From an uncultured Bacillota bacterium (GTDB taxonomy: Bacteria; Bacillota; Clostridia; Lachnospirales; Lachnospiraceae): a stretch of DNA of 28,222 nt. A program made the position numbers and the translations under genes. The notes under the pieces are model-generated. The model ran no database searches. It was given only the letters and a program-made list of their open reading frames with translations, and had not been told where the DNA came from. Positions 15,119 to 23,887 of this stretch are shown here, in pieces (the stretch's first letter is position 1; each line of letters begins with the position of its first letter). Location of the stretch: assembly GCA_958352855.1 (NCBI GenBank), contig CATWQE010000033.1:1-28222 (forward strand), written 5' to 3'.

Positions 15119-17335
15119 TTACTCACTTTTCAAAACAAATTTAGCTCTTCTTTCTTCCTCACTACTATTTCCTATAAAAACTTCAAACTCACCTTCTTCA
15201 CTGGCAAATACTCCATCTTCTCTGGTGAATCGAAGCATTTCTTCCGAAATTGCAAAAGATACCTCTTGTTCTTCCTGTGGCTGCAGTTCAATCTTTTGAA
15301 ATCCTTTTAATTGTTTTTTAGGACGTGCTACACTCGCAGCAACATCATGTATATATAACTGGATCGTTTCTGCTCCTGACCTTTCACCACAGTTTTTTAC
15401 TTTTACAGAAGCTACAATTTTTTCTCCTTTTCTCATGGTATTTTTATTTAAAACAGGTTCTGATATGTGAAAATCCGTATAAGTCAATCCATAGCCAAAT
15501 GCATAAAGAGGTTTATTTTCTATATCTAAATATTTGGATACATATCTGTCTTTATCTCTTCCTGGCACATGTACACGGCCTGTATTTAGTTCATCATAAT
15601 GGACCGGAATCTGGCCTACGCAGTAAGGAAAGCTCATTGGCAACTTCCCGGAAGGAGCATTGTTTCCCACCAGCATATCCACAATTGCATTTCCTCCCAT
15701 AGTTCCCGGCATCCAAACCTCTAAAATTGCTTTCGCTCTTTGCTTTATCTTTCTGATATCAAGAGGTCTTCCATTAAACAAAACAACCACAATATTGGGA
15801 TTGATTTTTTCTATTCTCTCCAATAATTTCATTTGATTCTCAGGAATCTCTATCATTGCTCTGCTTGTAGCCTCTCCTGATTGTAAAAAATGCTCTCCCA
15901 AAGCAAGGACTACAACATCAGCTTGTTCAGCTTTGCTTTCCGCCTCTGTCAGCATCTCTTCAATTTCCTTTTCTGTGAATTCCTCCTCTTTGTAATTCAC
16001 AAAACCGTCCAGCTTCATTTCTTTTGGAAGAATTGGACATCCCCGGCAGAAGCAAACCTCATAATTTTCCATTTTCTTTTCTGCTGCCTGCTGTATAGTA
16101 ATTGTGTCAGATATATCTCCTGTAAATGACCATGCACCCAGCATTTCCTGTCTATTTACATACGGCCCTGCAAAAAGAACTTTCTTTCCTTTGCTTAAAG
16201 GCAGTATATTATTTTTATTCTCCAACAAAACAAAAGACTTTGTTGCCATAGTTTCTGCCAGTTCTTTATGCTCCTGACACAGTATTTGTTCCTCAGCCAC
16301 CCCTTCATCAGCACCCTTATACGGGTTCTCAAACAATCCCAGTTTATTTTTCAGCTTTAGAACTCGCCATGCACATTCTTCTATCCTTTCCAGTTCAATT
16401 TTCTTTTCGTCTAATAATTGACAGAGTGTTTGCGGATAGACTCCTGACATCATGTCAATATCAACCCCTGCCTCCAATGCCCGTCTTGCTGCATCTGCTC
16501 TGTCTTCAGAAACGCCATGAATAATTGTTTCTCCTATAGCTCCAAAATCTGAAATCAGTACCCCATCAAACCCCATTTCTTTTCGCAACACGTCTCTCAT
16601 AAGCTTTTTATTAATAGTAGCCGGAATTCCATCTATGGTATTAAAAGATGTCATAACCAGCTCTGCTCCTGCCTGAATCCCACTTTCATATGCCGGAAGA
16701 TAAAAATCCCTTAAAGTTCTCTCTGACAGTTCTACTGTATTGTAGTCTCTACCTGCTTCGGCTGCCCCATATCCTGCAAAATGTTTTACACATGCTGCCA
16801 AAGTTTCCTTGCCGCTTAAATCTTCTCCCTGATATCCTTCTACCATAGCCCTGGCATATACACTATTCAAATAAACGTCTTCCCCTGTGGCTTCCATGAC
16901 TCTTCCCCATCTGGCATCACGAACCAAATCTGCCATCGGTGAAAATGTCACATGGAGGCCATCTGCCGCTGCCTCTCTTGCCGCCATAGAAGCACATTTT
17001 CTTGCCAATTCCGGTTCAAAGGCAGCACCCTGACCTAAGGGAATTTGATAAACCGTTTTATATCCATTAATAATATCCAGCATAAAAAGCAACGGTATAT
17101 GATGGGGATGCTTTTCCATATATTTTTTCTGTATCTGTTTTGTTTTTTTCGCCCCCATAGTCCCCAGGACACTTCCGGCCAGATAAATGTCTCTTTCATT
17201 TATTCCCAGCTCTTTTACCGGACCTGAAATTACTGCCTCCTCTTCATATACTGCTCCAGTTGCCTGAAATAGCTGCCCAATTTTTTCTTCAATACTCATC
17301 TCATTAAATAATTCTTGCAGTTTGCTATTCTCCAT
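15119..17335 (-). CDS. GH3 family beta-glycosidase (beta-glucosidase/xylosidase type)
   Basis: The 738-residue protein has the full GH3 architecture: TIM barrel, alpha/beta sandwich and a C-terminal fibronectin III-like domain. Substrate-binding KH is at K184-H185 in CVKHFAGYGAAEAGRDYN, and the nucleophile is D263 in LISDFGA. The acid/base Glu would lie in the second domain, near the LGEHFLQSGEATSR segment. No signal peptide is present, so it works inside the cell. The substrate (beta-xyloside, beta-glucoside or alpha-arabinoside) cannot be fixed; the neighbours favour side-chain or backbone trimming of arabinoxylan or arabinan oligosaccharides. GAAGAGGT lies about 7 nt before the ATG. A hairpin with a short T-run separates it from the GH43 gene upstream, so its expression may be lower. 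Confidence 0.9.
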   Translation of the reverse strand: MENSKLQELFNEMSIEEKIGQLFQATGAVYEEEAVISGPVKELGINERDIYLAGSVLGTMGAKKTKQIQKKYMEKHPHHIPLLFMLDIINGYKTVYQIPLGQGAAFEPELARKCASMAAREAAADGLHVTFSPMADLVRDARWGRVMEATGEDVYLNSVYARAMVEGYQGEDLSGKETLAACVKHFAGYGAAEAGRDYNTVELSERTLRDFYLPAYESGIQAGAELVMTSFNTIDGIPATINKKLMRDVLRKEMGFDGVLISDFGAIGETIIHGVSEDRADAARRALEAGVDIDMMSGVYPQTLCQLLDEKKIELERIEECAWRVLKLKNKLGLFENPYKGADEGVAEEQILCQEHKELAETMATKSFVLLENKNNILPLSKGKKVLFAGPYVNRQEMLGAWSFTGDISDTITIQQAAEKKMENYEVCFCRGCPILPKEMKLDGFVNYKEEEFTEKEIEEMLTEAESKAEQADVVVLALGEHFLQSGEATSRAMIEIPENQMKLLERIEKINPNIVVVLFNGRPLDIRKIKQRAKAILEVWMPGTMGGNAIVDMLVGNNAPSGKLPMSFPYCVGQIPVHYDELNTGRVHVPGRDKDRYVSKYLDIENKPLYAFGYGLTYTDFHISEPVLNKNTMRKGEKIVASVKVKNCGERSGAETIQLYIHDVAASVARPKKQLKGFQKIELQPQEEQEVSFAISEEMLRFTREDGVFASEEGEFEVFIGNSSEEERRAKFVLKSE

Positions 17336-17366
17336 AATCCATACCTCTTCATAAAGTATTATTTTC

Positions 17367-17398
17367 TAAAACCCCTCCAGTTCAAAAACAGGAGGGGC
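17367..17398 (-). terminator. intra-operon hairpin between GH43 and GH3 genes
   Basis: CCCCTCC (17372-17378) and GGAGGGG (17391-17397) form a GC-rich 7-bp stem with a 12-nt loop. On the minus strand TTTT (17368-17371) follows. It lies 6 nt downstream of the GH43 stop. With so short a T-run it is probably a partial terminator, or a stabilising 3' structure for the upstream part of the operon mRNA. Confidence 0.65.
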
Positions 17399-17403
17399 TT
17401 TTA

Positions 17404-18936
17404 TCAATAATCTTTCACATTAATCTTAAAGTTTTTAAAACGGGCGATTCCATTTTCTGCGAACATACCAATATATGTTCCTGTAAAGGTCATATATTTG
17501 GTTCCTTCTGTACACAATCCTACAACCAGACCTGTTCCTAACTCTGTGAATACTTTTCCATCCACACTGAAAGCAAATCGGTAATATTTTTTATCTGATT
17601 CTACGCGCAGAATAATATTTTCCGCATCAGAAATTTCTTTTTCTGCTGTAACCACATAAATATCATGTATATGTTTCGCCAGGCAGACTTTGGATACCCC
17701 ATTTTCTCTTGTTATGTATATTTCATAATGATAGGATTCTGTGTAAAATGCGGTCAACCCTGCTCTGACATTGTTTTCTGCTTCCAGTAAACAAACTTCT
17801 ACAGACGAAACCGTCTCAAAGCCTTTTTGCCGAATTCCCAACCATGTAGGACTATCCATATCATTTAATGTTATTTCTGTACCTTGTAAGACTAATGCAG
17901 CATTTCCAGTATCTCTTTTATAATGTTCCATATTAGGATTTCTCAAAAAATTATAAGAAGTGCTGAACGTCTCATCTGAAAAATCGTCTGAAAAATCACG
18001 ATTTACCTTCCCTGGTTCTGGTCCCGGAAGCGGTCCATCCATTTCAAGTGAAATCAGACCCTTGTCCCCCACAACAGGCCATCCTTCCTCATCCCACACA
18101 ACAGGTGCTAAAAAAGTTTCTCTTCCAAGATTATGCAGCAAAACCCTGTTAGATTTCTCTTCACATGGCCGGATTGCCAGGCAAACCATCCACCAGTTTC
18201 CATTATGATCTTCCATCATATCAGCATGTCCGGTGCAGTAAATTTCCTCTCTCATATCATCTCTATGTGTTAAAATAGGATTATGAGGACAAGCTTCATA
18301 TGGACCATACGGAAAATCCGATCTCAGCATCGTTTCCATATGTCCGTATTCCGTACCACCTTCTGCCAGCATAAGATAATATTTTCCAAACCATTTATAT
18401 AAATGCGGACCTTCTGCATATCTTCCGCCGCACCCACGACTTATCACTACACTCTCAGTCAGCTTCTCTCCTGTAAAAGGATTAATCTCACACATAAAGA
18501 TTCCCGCTTCACCCTGTTCATCTGTAGCTGTAGATAAAAAGTATACTGTTCCATCGTCATCAAACAAAAGCGACGGATCGATACCTCCCTGATCTATCCA
18601 TACAGGTTCTGACCAACCTTTTTTTATATCCTTTGTGTGTACAATAAAGTTTCCTTTATGGGAAACATTGGTTGTAGTCATGAAAAATGTTCCATCATGA
18701 TAACGCAACGTAGGAGCATAAATTCCTCCTGAAGGCTTACACTTTTCTAACAAAAGCTGAGATTTTCTATCCAGACAGTTTCCTATTAATTCCCAATTTA
18801 CTAAATTCTTGCTGTGATAAACAGGAACTCCCGGAAAATATTCAAACGAAGAGTTCACTATGTAATAATCATCCCCCACTCTACAGATAGATGGATCCGG
18901 GTTATACCCGGAGATGATTGGATTTCTATATTTCAT
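17404..18936 (-). CDS. GH43 family beta-xylosidase/alpha-L-arabinofuranosidase
   Basis: The 510-residue protein has an N-terminal five-bladed beta-propeller and a C-terminal beta-sandwich (about residues 310-508), the architecture of GH43 subfamilies 11/12. The catalytic triad is visible: base D14 (YNPDPS), pKa modulator D120 (GGIDPSLLF) and acid E175 (YAEGPHLY). No signal peptide is present, so it is cytoplasmic. It should release xylose or arabinose from short imported oligosaccharides; which of the two is not readable. GGAGG lies about 9 nt before the ATG. It follows the MalG-type permease gene by 33 nt, so it is co-transcribed with the importer. Confidence 0.92.
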   Translation of the reverse strand: MKYRNPIISGYNPDPSICRVGDDYYIVNSSFEYFPGVPVYHSKNLVNWELIGNCLDRKSQLLLEKCKPSGGIYAPTLRYHDGTFFMTTTNVSHKGNFIVHTKDIKKGWSEPVWIDQGGIDPSLLFDDDGTVYFLSTATDEQGEAGIFMCEINPFTGEKLTESVVISRGCGGRYAEGPHLYKWFGKYYLMLAEGGTEYGHMETMLRSDFPYGPYEACPHNPILTHRDDMREEIYCTGHADMMEDHNGNWWMVCLAIRPCEEKSNRVLLHNLGRETFLAPVVWDEEGWPVVGDKGLISLEMDGPLPGPEPGKVNRDFSDDFSDETFSTSYNFLRNPNMEHYKRDTGNAALVLQGTEITLNDMDSPTWLGIRQKGFETVSSVEVCLLEAENNVRAGLTAFYTESYHYEIYITRENGVSKVCLAKHIHDIYVVTAEKEISDAENIILRVESDKKYYRFAFSVDGKVFTELGTGLVVGLCTEGTKYMTFTGTYIGMFAENGIARFKNFKINVKDY

Positions 18937-18969
18937 ATCCTATTTCCTCCAAATTTTCTATTTTTAACA

Positions 18970-19818
18970 TCAACCCTTCAGGCCTGACATTTTAATACCC
19001 TGGATAAAATACTTTTGACACGTTCCAAACACTATCAAAACAGGAAGAAGAGAAAACAGCGCCATAGCCATCATTTGTCCTACCTGAACATTTCCCTGGG
19101 AACCTTTAAAAAATTGCAGACCTATTGCAATTGTAAACTTTTCATTGGAATTTAAATAAATCAATGGGTTAAAGAAATCATTCCAGTTAAACACAAGCGC
19201 CATAACCAAAACTGCCAACATAACTGGTTTTACTGCTGGAAGCAATATTCTCGTAAAAATCTGCAATGAATTAGCACCATCAATTTTAGCTGCTTCATCC
19301 AGTTCTTTTGGCAATGTCCTAAAAAACTGTATAAACAAGAAAATATTAAAAGCCCCTCCACCAAGCCAGCTCGGAATAACTAAAGGCCAGATAGTGTCTA
19401 CCATTCCCATTTTATAAAATAATAAATACTGAGGAATCAATGTAACCTGTGTTGGAAGCATCATAGTTCCTAACAGTACCATAAACAAAAATTTTGACAT
19501 TCTGGACTGAAATCTTGCAAATCCATAAGCAACAATAGAGGAAGAAAACACTGTCCCTACGGTAGCCAAAAGTGTAATCACTGCTGTATTCTTAAAATAC
19601 ATCTGAAAATTTGCACCTTTCCAGCCTTCTATAAAATTTTCTATTGTACCATGCTCTGGAATCAGAGTCGGCGGCATTTTGTAAATATCGGACATTGGTT
19701 TAAAGGAAGTGGAAATCATCCACAAAAAAGGAAATAAACAAATGACAGCCGCAAGAATCAATACAATATACGTTAAAGTTCTGGATAGTAATTTATTCTT
19801 TTTTTGTGATTTTAACAT
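18970..19818 (-). CDS. carbohydrate ABC transporter permease, MalG/AraQ type
   Basis: One of two CUT1-family membrane subunits that import oligosaccharides. The 282-residue protein has about six helices and the cytoplasmic EAA loop (ELDEAAKIDGANSLQIFTRI), where the ATPase docks. The C-terminus (QKYFIQGIKMSGLKG) is family-typical. The start at 19818 is chosen because AGGAGGAGG lies just upstream and overlaps the stop codon of the preceding permease; a longer frame from 19842 begins inside that gene. Translation is therefore coupled to the MalF-type subunit. The ATP-hydrolysing subunit is not in the window. A shared MsmX/MsmK-like ATPase encoded elsewhere is the usual solution in Firmicutes. 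Confidence 0.93.
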   Translation of the reverse strand: MLKSQKKNKLLSRTLTYIVLILAAVICLFPFLWMISTSFKPMSDIYKMPPTLIPEHGTIENFIEGWKGANFQMYFKNTAVITLLATVGTVFSSSIVAYGFARFQSRMSKFLFMVLLGTMMLPTQVTLIPQYLLFYKMGMVDTIWPLVIPSWLGGGAFNIFLFIQFFRTLPKELDEAAKIDGANSLQIFTRILLPAVKPVMLAVLVMALVFNWNDFFNPLIYLNSNEKFTIAIGLQFFKGSQGNVQVGQMMAMALFSLLPVLIVFGTCQKYFIQGIKMSGLKG

Positions 19819-19831
19819 AACGCTCCTCCTC

Positions 19832-20704
19832 CTAGTCGTCATAAAATACCCAGTGCTTAGATGTCGAAACCACTACAATTGTAATCAACATGATTACAGC
19901 AAACATACTCCATGCCATCATAGACGCATATCCCATTTTTCCATAAAGGAATCCGTTGTTATATAAATGCATGGACGCTGTATAAGTGCTGTTTAACGGT
20001 CCTCCATTTGTAAGGATCAGAGGCTGCTGGAACACCTGAAATGCCGCAATAATCGTTACAATTAAGTTAAAATAAATAGTAGGTGTACACAATGGAAGAG
20101 TTATGTAAAAGGTTTGTCTAAAGGATCCTGCTCCGTCGATCTGTGCACTCTCGTAATAAGATGCAGGAATATCCTGTATACCAGCAAGCATAATGATAAT
20201 ATTATTACCAATCGTCCATAAAGACAAAATGACAATAGAAATCATTGCTATATTTTTATCTCCCAACCAGTCGGGCCCTTTTATTCCTATCAGTGAAAGA
20301 ATATAGTTTATAATTCCATAGTCTTTCTGAAAAATCCATCCCCATAAAATAGTTACTGCAACTCCAGACGTAATATAAGGAATGTAAAAAGCGGTTCTAA
20401 AAAATCCTAATCCTCTTATTTTTTTACTCAAAAGCAGAGCAATGAAGAATGCCAGAAGAATACTGCATGGAACAAACATAACAACATATTTTAAAGTATT
20501 AAAAAATGCTTTTTTAAAAAGAGGATCATCTGTAAATGCGTATTTCCAGTTCTCAAGTCCTATAAATTCTCCTGTTCCTGTAAGATTCATATCTGTAAAC
20601 ATAAGATAAAATGAATACACGATGGGATATAGTGTAAGCACCAGAAATCCTATCAGCCATGGCGCTGTATATAAGTAAAAATTTCTGGCCTCTCTCTTTT
20701 TCAT
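19832..20704 (-). CDS. carbohydrate ABC transporter permease, MalF/AraP type
   Basis: The partner membrane subunit of the CUT1 importer. It has six predicted helices, starting with FYLYTAPWLIGFLVLTLYPI, and the EAA loop in YYESAQIDGAGSFRQTFYIT. I chose the ATG at 20704 (290 residues), which has AGGAAAG at a workable distance; a GTG at 20740 in the same frame adds twelve basic residues and cannot be excluded. The gene lies downstream of the binding-protein gene, with a hairpin in the gap, and its stop overlaps the ribosome binding site of the next permease. Confidence 0.92.
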   Translation of the reverse strand: MKKREARNFYLYTAPWLIGFLVLTLYPIVYSFYLMFTDMNLTGTGEFIGLENWKYAFTDDPLFKKAFFNTLKYVVMFVPCSILLAFFIALLLSKKIRGLGFFRTAFYIPYITSGVAVTILWGWIFQKDYGIINYILSLIGIKGPDWLGDKNIAMISIVILSLWTIGNNIIIMLAGIQDIPASYYESAQIDGAGSFRQTFYITLPLCTPTIYFNLIVTIIAAFQVFQQPLILTNGGPLNSTYTASMHLYNNGFLYGKMGYASMMAWSMFAVIMLITIVVVSTSKHWVFYDD

Positions 20705-20773
20705 TGCTGAAACTTTCCTCTTCTTTCCTTTTCCGTTCACGTTTCTTACCCCATTTCATTACTTATTACTTTC

Positions 20774-20809
20774 TAAGGTCAAATTTTGCAAAAGTAAAAT
20801 CTGACCTTA
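20774..20809 (-). other. hairpin between binding-protein and permease genes
   Basis: TAAGGTCA (20774-20781) pairs perfectly with TGACCTTA (20802-20809), and the inner segments (ATTTT/AAAAT) extend the stem. There is no T-run, so it is more likely an mRNA-stabilising or processing element than a terminator. Such structures after the binding-protein gene are known to let that subunit be made in excess of the permeases. Confidence 0.55.
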
Positions 20810-20824
20810 GATGTTTAACTACGG

Positions 20825-22120
20825 TTAGTTACCATTTGCCTCGTTAAATGCCTTTTCTAATGCAGGATAGTATTCTTCCATTGCTTCCTCCGCGCTCTTT
20901 CCATCAATTGTGACGGACTGCCAAATTTGTGTATAAACATCTCCTGCCGCTGCAAATGCACCTCCCCAGATGTTCAACTTTGCTCCATCCAGACCTTCAA
21001 GGAAATAGCTGTTCTTAATAGGTCCATAGGACAAGTCTTTATAATATGTCTCTGCTATATTCTTACAAGCCGGAAGACCAATCGCTGCTGTTTCCTTAGC
21101 CATATCTTCGTTGGCATAAGCTGCTTCTTTCAAGAAAGTCCATGCTGCATCCTTGTGTTCAGATGTATTTAACATTGCATATCCCGTTGCATACATAAGA
21201 TTGTTTTTACCGTTTTCCACCTTTGGCATAGGCACTGCATCCCACTCAAAGTTTTCTCCAACTTCTTCTGCAATCAACTTAGTCTCAAATCCACCCAGTG
21301 TATACATTGCAGCATGTCCGGAAACAAACAACTGTTCCTTAGGAAGCCCCTTTGCAGCAGTGTCATCCGGCATTGCCTTACTCTGTACCAGATCTCCGAA
21401 TAAATCCAGTCCTGCTTTTACCTCTTCACTGTTTACCTCACAGGTTTTTAAATCCTCAGAATATGCATTTCCGCCTTTAACTAAAATAGACAATGGCGCA
21501 TCAATCCAGTGATTTACCAGACCATAGGTAGCGTCTGCACCTTCTCCGCCTGCAAACTTCTTGGCAGCCTCTGCCAAATCATCCCATGTCCAGTCTGCTG
21601 TTGGATATTCCACATTAAACTCATCAAACATATCCTTGTTATATGCTAAAACAAACACGTTTTCCAATAATGGCATTGCTTCCAGCTTTCCATCTGGGCG
21701 GTAGTATGGATCTAGCATCCCCTCCGTAATGACCGAATCCAGATCAACGCCTTCTTTCTCAACATACGGGGTTAGATCTTCGTAATATTCTGTATATAAT
21801 CCATAATAATCTGGAGACATCTGGATTACATCCGGTCCTGTTCCTGCCGATAATGCGGCTGTCATTTTCTGATCCCACACATGATCTGCTGTAGGTATTA
21901 CAGAATGTTCCACTTCTATTTCCGGATGTGCTTTTTGAAAAGCTTCTACCATGTTCTCTCTAGATTTCTTTTCTTCATCCGCTCCCCATGACCAAATAAC
22001 CAGTTTTTCTTTTTTCCCTTTTTCTCCCTGGTCACTTTCTTTCTTAGTTTCTCCACATGCAGTCAATCCTGTTGCCATAATTCCTGCCAGTAACAATGCT
22101 GTTGCTCTTCTAAACTTCAT
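20825..22120 (-). CDS. ABC transporter sugar-binding lipoprotein (CUT1 family 1 SBP)
   Basis: The 431-residue protein captures oligosaccharides outside the membrane for the adjacent permeases. It begins with a lipoprotein signal peptide whose lipobox LTAC puts the modified cysteine at residue 22. A charged low-complexity linker (about 23-43) follows, then the two-lobed family 1 binding domain (KLVIWSWGADEEKKSRENMV onward). The start at 22120 is set by GGAGG (22128-22132) at 7 nt; an in-frame ATG at 22138 lies above this site. The gene follows lacI by 65 nt. Context (GH43, GH3, GH51) points to arabino- or arabinoxylo-oligosaccharides as the ligand, which is inference. Confidence 0.94.
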   Translation of the reverse strand: MKFRRATALLLAGIMATGLTACGETKKESDQGEKGKKEKLVIWSWGADEEKKSRENMVEAFQKAHPEIEVEHSVIPTADHVWDQKMTAALSAGTGPDVIQMSPDYYGLYTEYYEDLTPYVEKEGVDLDSVITEGMLDPYYRPDGKLEAMPLLENVFVLAYNKDMFDEFNVEYPTADWTWDDLAEAAKKFAGGEGADATYGLVNHWIDAPLSILVKGGNAYSEDLKTCEVNSEEVKAGLDLFGDLVQSKAMPDDTAAKGLPKEQLFVSGHAAMYTLGGFETKLIAEEVGENFEWDAVPMPKVENGKNNLMYATGYAMLNTSEHKDAAWTFLKEAAYANEDMAKETAAIGLPACKNIAETYYKDLSYGPIKNSYFLEGLDGAKLNIWGGAFAAAGDVYTQIWQSVTIDGKSAEEAMEEYYPALEKAFNEANGN

Positions 22121-22144
22121 TTTTCTTCCTCCATTCATATTTAT

Positions 22145-22185
22145 CTTTTCTATATAAAGCCGCGCGCATGCTTTTATATCAAATG
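22145..22185 (-). promoter_or_regulatory. possible promoter with inverted repeat upstream of the SBP gene
   Basis: In the gap between lacI and the binding-protein gene, the minus strand has TTGATA (22177-22182) and then a TTTATA/TATATA box 18-20 nt downstream. The spacer holds an imperfect inverted repeat with AAAGC/GCTTT arms (22156-22160 and 22170-22174) around GCGCGC. This could be an operator or a weak hairpin separating lacI from the transport genes. Confidence 0.35.
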
Positions 22186-23268
22186 TTATATGCTTTCTAT
22201 CCTTTTTACCGTTTCACCTTCTAACACCTCAAATGGTGAATAATTCATGTATTTATATTTATTATCCTCTAAAATATCTATCAAAACATCAACACAGGCT
22301 GCCCCCTGTCTCTCAGGATATATTGCTACAGTTGTCAGCTTAGGCTCATATCTTTCTCTTGTATATATCCCGTCTATTCCCATAATAGAAACATCATCAG
22401 GTACAGAAATCCCATTTCTTTTTAATTCCTCCATCATTCCGAAAGCCATATCGTCATTAAAACAGATTACTGCTGTGGCTTTAAACTTTTGTTGAATATA
22501 TAATTTTGCCGCCTGTTTTCCCAAAAAGAACAAATCCATATAAACAAATCCCTCTGACTGGTAACTTAAATCTCTGTTATCTTTTCCTCTTGGACTTTCT
22601 GATTTTTTTAAATCTCCCTTGACATCCAAAATATACTTCTTGCACTCACTTCCCAATTCCAGCATCATTCGTTCTTTCCAGTATCGATATCTCAAATTTG
22701 CATATCCTTCGTTAAAGGGAACTGCAATGCCTATTTTCCTATGCCCCTTCTTCTTTAAATAATCTATAGCCAGGTTCAAAACTTTCCTGTTATCAATCAC
22801 CACTGTCGGCATAGGTTTTGCAAAAACCACAGAAGGATCAAAACAAGCTGTCACAGATGGTAGATAATAATTTTTACCTACTGCTTCTGCATATGACTTT
22901 GCCACTTCTTCCGTAGGAAAAAGCAATCCGTCTACCAGCATTGTCTTTACCATTTCAAAATCCTTTTCATTCATGATAGTTAAAACGTGGTATCCTCTTT
23001 TTTCTGCCTCTCTGGCCATACCATGATACATCTGGTTATAATAGGTTCCTGTAAGATCCCCGCAGAAGAACAACAACTGTCTGGTTCTTTTCTGTTGTAA
23101 AGCCATTGCCATGGGATTGGGAACATATTCTGCCTTCTTAGCAATCTCCAAAATTCTTTTCTTCTTTTCTTTTTCTACATATCCGCTGTTGTTTAAAGCT
23201 CTGGACACCACAGATACAGAAACCCCGGCTTCTTTTGCAATGTCTTTTCTTGTTACATTCTTTTTCAT
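22186..23268 (-). CDS. LacI-family transcriptional regulator of locus 1
   Basis: The 360-residue protein has an N-terminal LacI helix-turn-helix (VTRKDIAKEAGVSVSVVSRA, residues 5-24, with the hinge following) and a periplasmic-binding-protein-like effector domain (FNDDMAFGMMEEL and SIMGIDGIY are typical of its second half). I place the start at the ATG at 23268, because the N-terminal 46 residues of the longest frame are outside the family alignment and cross the promoter region. The site is AGAGAG at about 7 nt. It heads the transporter and glycosidase operon and probably represses it until an arabinose-containing sugar binds. A perfect CG-centred palindrome lies about 85 nt upstream. Confidence 0.92.
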   Translation of the reverse strand: MKKNVTRKDIAKEAGVSVSVVSRALNNSGYVEKEKKKRILEIAKKAEYVPNPMAMALQQKRTRQLLFFCGDLTGTYYNQMYHGMAREAEKRGYHVLTIMNEKDFEMVKTMLVDGLLFPTEEVAKSYAEAVGKNYYLPSVTACFDPSVVFAKPMPTVVIDNRKVLNLAIDYLKKKGHRKIGIAVPFNEGYANLRYRYWKERMMLELGSECKKYILDVKGDLKKSESPRGKDNRDLSYQSEGFVYMDLFFLGKQAAKLYIQQKFKATAVICFNDDMAFGMMEELKRNGISVPDDVSIMGIDGIYTRERYEPKLTTVAIYPERQGAACVDVLIDILEDNKYKYMNYSPFEVLEGETVKRIESI

Positions 23269-23352
23269 ATTAATACTCTCTTGTAAAATATGCACTATTT
23301 GTATAGTCAATATACTAAAGCATATTATCAAATTATGCAATATCTGAAAATA

Positions 23353-23382
23353 TGGACACGTGTCCACATAAGCGTTTTTATA
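23353..23382 (-). promoter_or_regulatory. LacI-type operator and -10 box of locus 1
   Basis: TGGACACGTGTCCA (23353-23366) is a perfect 14-bp palindrome with a central CG, the form expected of LacI-family operators. On the minus strand a TATAAA box (23377-23382) lies 10 bp upstream, so the palindrome would sit at the start of transcription and block the promoter. The -35 is poor. A loose cre-like sequence (ATAAGCGTTTTTAT, from 23368) overlaps the -10, with about three mismatches to consensus. Confidence 0.6.
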
Positions 23383-23551
23383 CGAATTACCCAATCTCAT
23401 CTCCAAAAGTATTTTTCACATCAGGATAAGACAATATTTATTTGGTAAATCTTGCATATAGTTTTCCATCTATTGGGAGGATATGAGAATTTTTATTTTA
23501 AGACAAATCAAAGAGATGATTTCAGAAAGAAAGAGCTTATTATATTATATG

Positions 23552-23593
23552 TCCAGCCGGGAACTAACCGCAAAATCTCCGTACCCGACTGGA
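23552..23593 (-). terminator. hairpin after the DUF6171-like gene
   Basis: TCCAGCCGGG (23552-23561) and CCCGACTGGA (23584-23593) form a 10-bp stem with one G-T pair and a 22-nt loop. It lies about 30 nt downstream of the last gene of locus 2 on the minus strand. No T-run follows on either strand, so it would be a non-canonical terminator or an mRNA 3' end stabiliser. Confidence 0.4.
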
Positions 23594-23623
23594 ACAATTA
23601 ATAGCATTCATGCACTGGCTGCT

Positions 23624-23884
23624 TTACCACCTGCCCGGAACATCTGGGCAATGTCTTACCTTCATAGCAGCCCGCATCTCCACATAACAGCCACATTTGC
23701 CGCACATGCCGGACAGCAGGTGGCTGCACTGCCGGCATATCAGAAGGCGCTGCTCATATTCCTCATCTGACACCTTATCTTCCGGCGACAGATTCGCAAT
23801 ATACTGATACATATTTTCAAAAGCCTCTGCCTCCCCCATGTCCCGGAGGAGGCATTTTTTGCAAACTCTTGTATTCTTTTCCAT
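23624..23884 (-). CDS. small Cys-rich protein, DUF6171-like
   Basis: The 86-residue protein has four CxxC-type elements: VCKKC at residues 7-11, ICRQC at about 49-53, and MCGKCGC near 60-66, plus HC near the end. That is a zinc-ribbon-like or metal-binding arrangement. It resembles DUF6171 proteins, small conserved proteins of Lachnospiraceae with no known function. Its ATG lies 3 nt after the stop of the GH51 gene, with AAGGT almost touching the ATG, so translation probably depends on ribosomes finishing the upstream gene. There is no signal peptide. Its recurrent pairing with glycosidases cannot be tested here. Confidence 0.75.
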   Translation of the reverse strand: MEKNTRVCKKCLLRDMGEAEAFENMYQYIANLSPEDKVSDEEYEQRLLICRQCSHLLSGMCGKCGCYVEMRAAMKVRHCPDVPGRW

Positions 23885-23887
23885 ACC

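Noticed and set aside
23552..23600. tRNA-like look of the hairpin region (GGTTAGTTCCCGG)
   Set aside because: No cloverleaf can be drawn: D-arm, anticodon arm and acceptor pairing are missing.
23483..23770. Plus-strand ORF of 95 codons with a GGGAGG just upstream
   Set aside because: The Shine-Dalgarno site is only 2 nt from the ATG, which is too close, and most of the ORF is antisense to the well-supported Cys-rich gene. The first 30 or so codons might be real, but nothing supports it.
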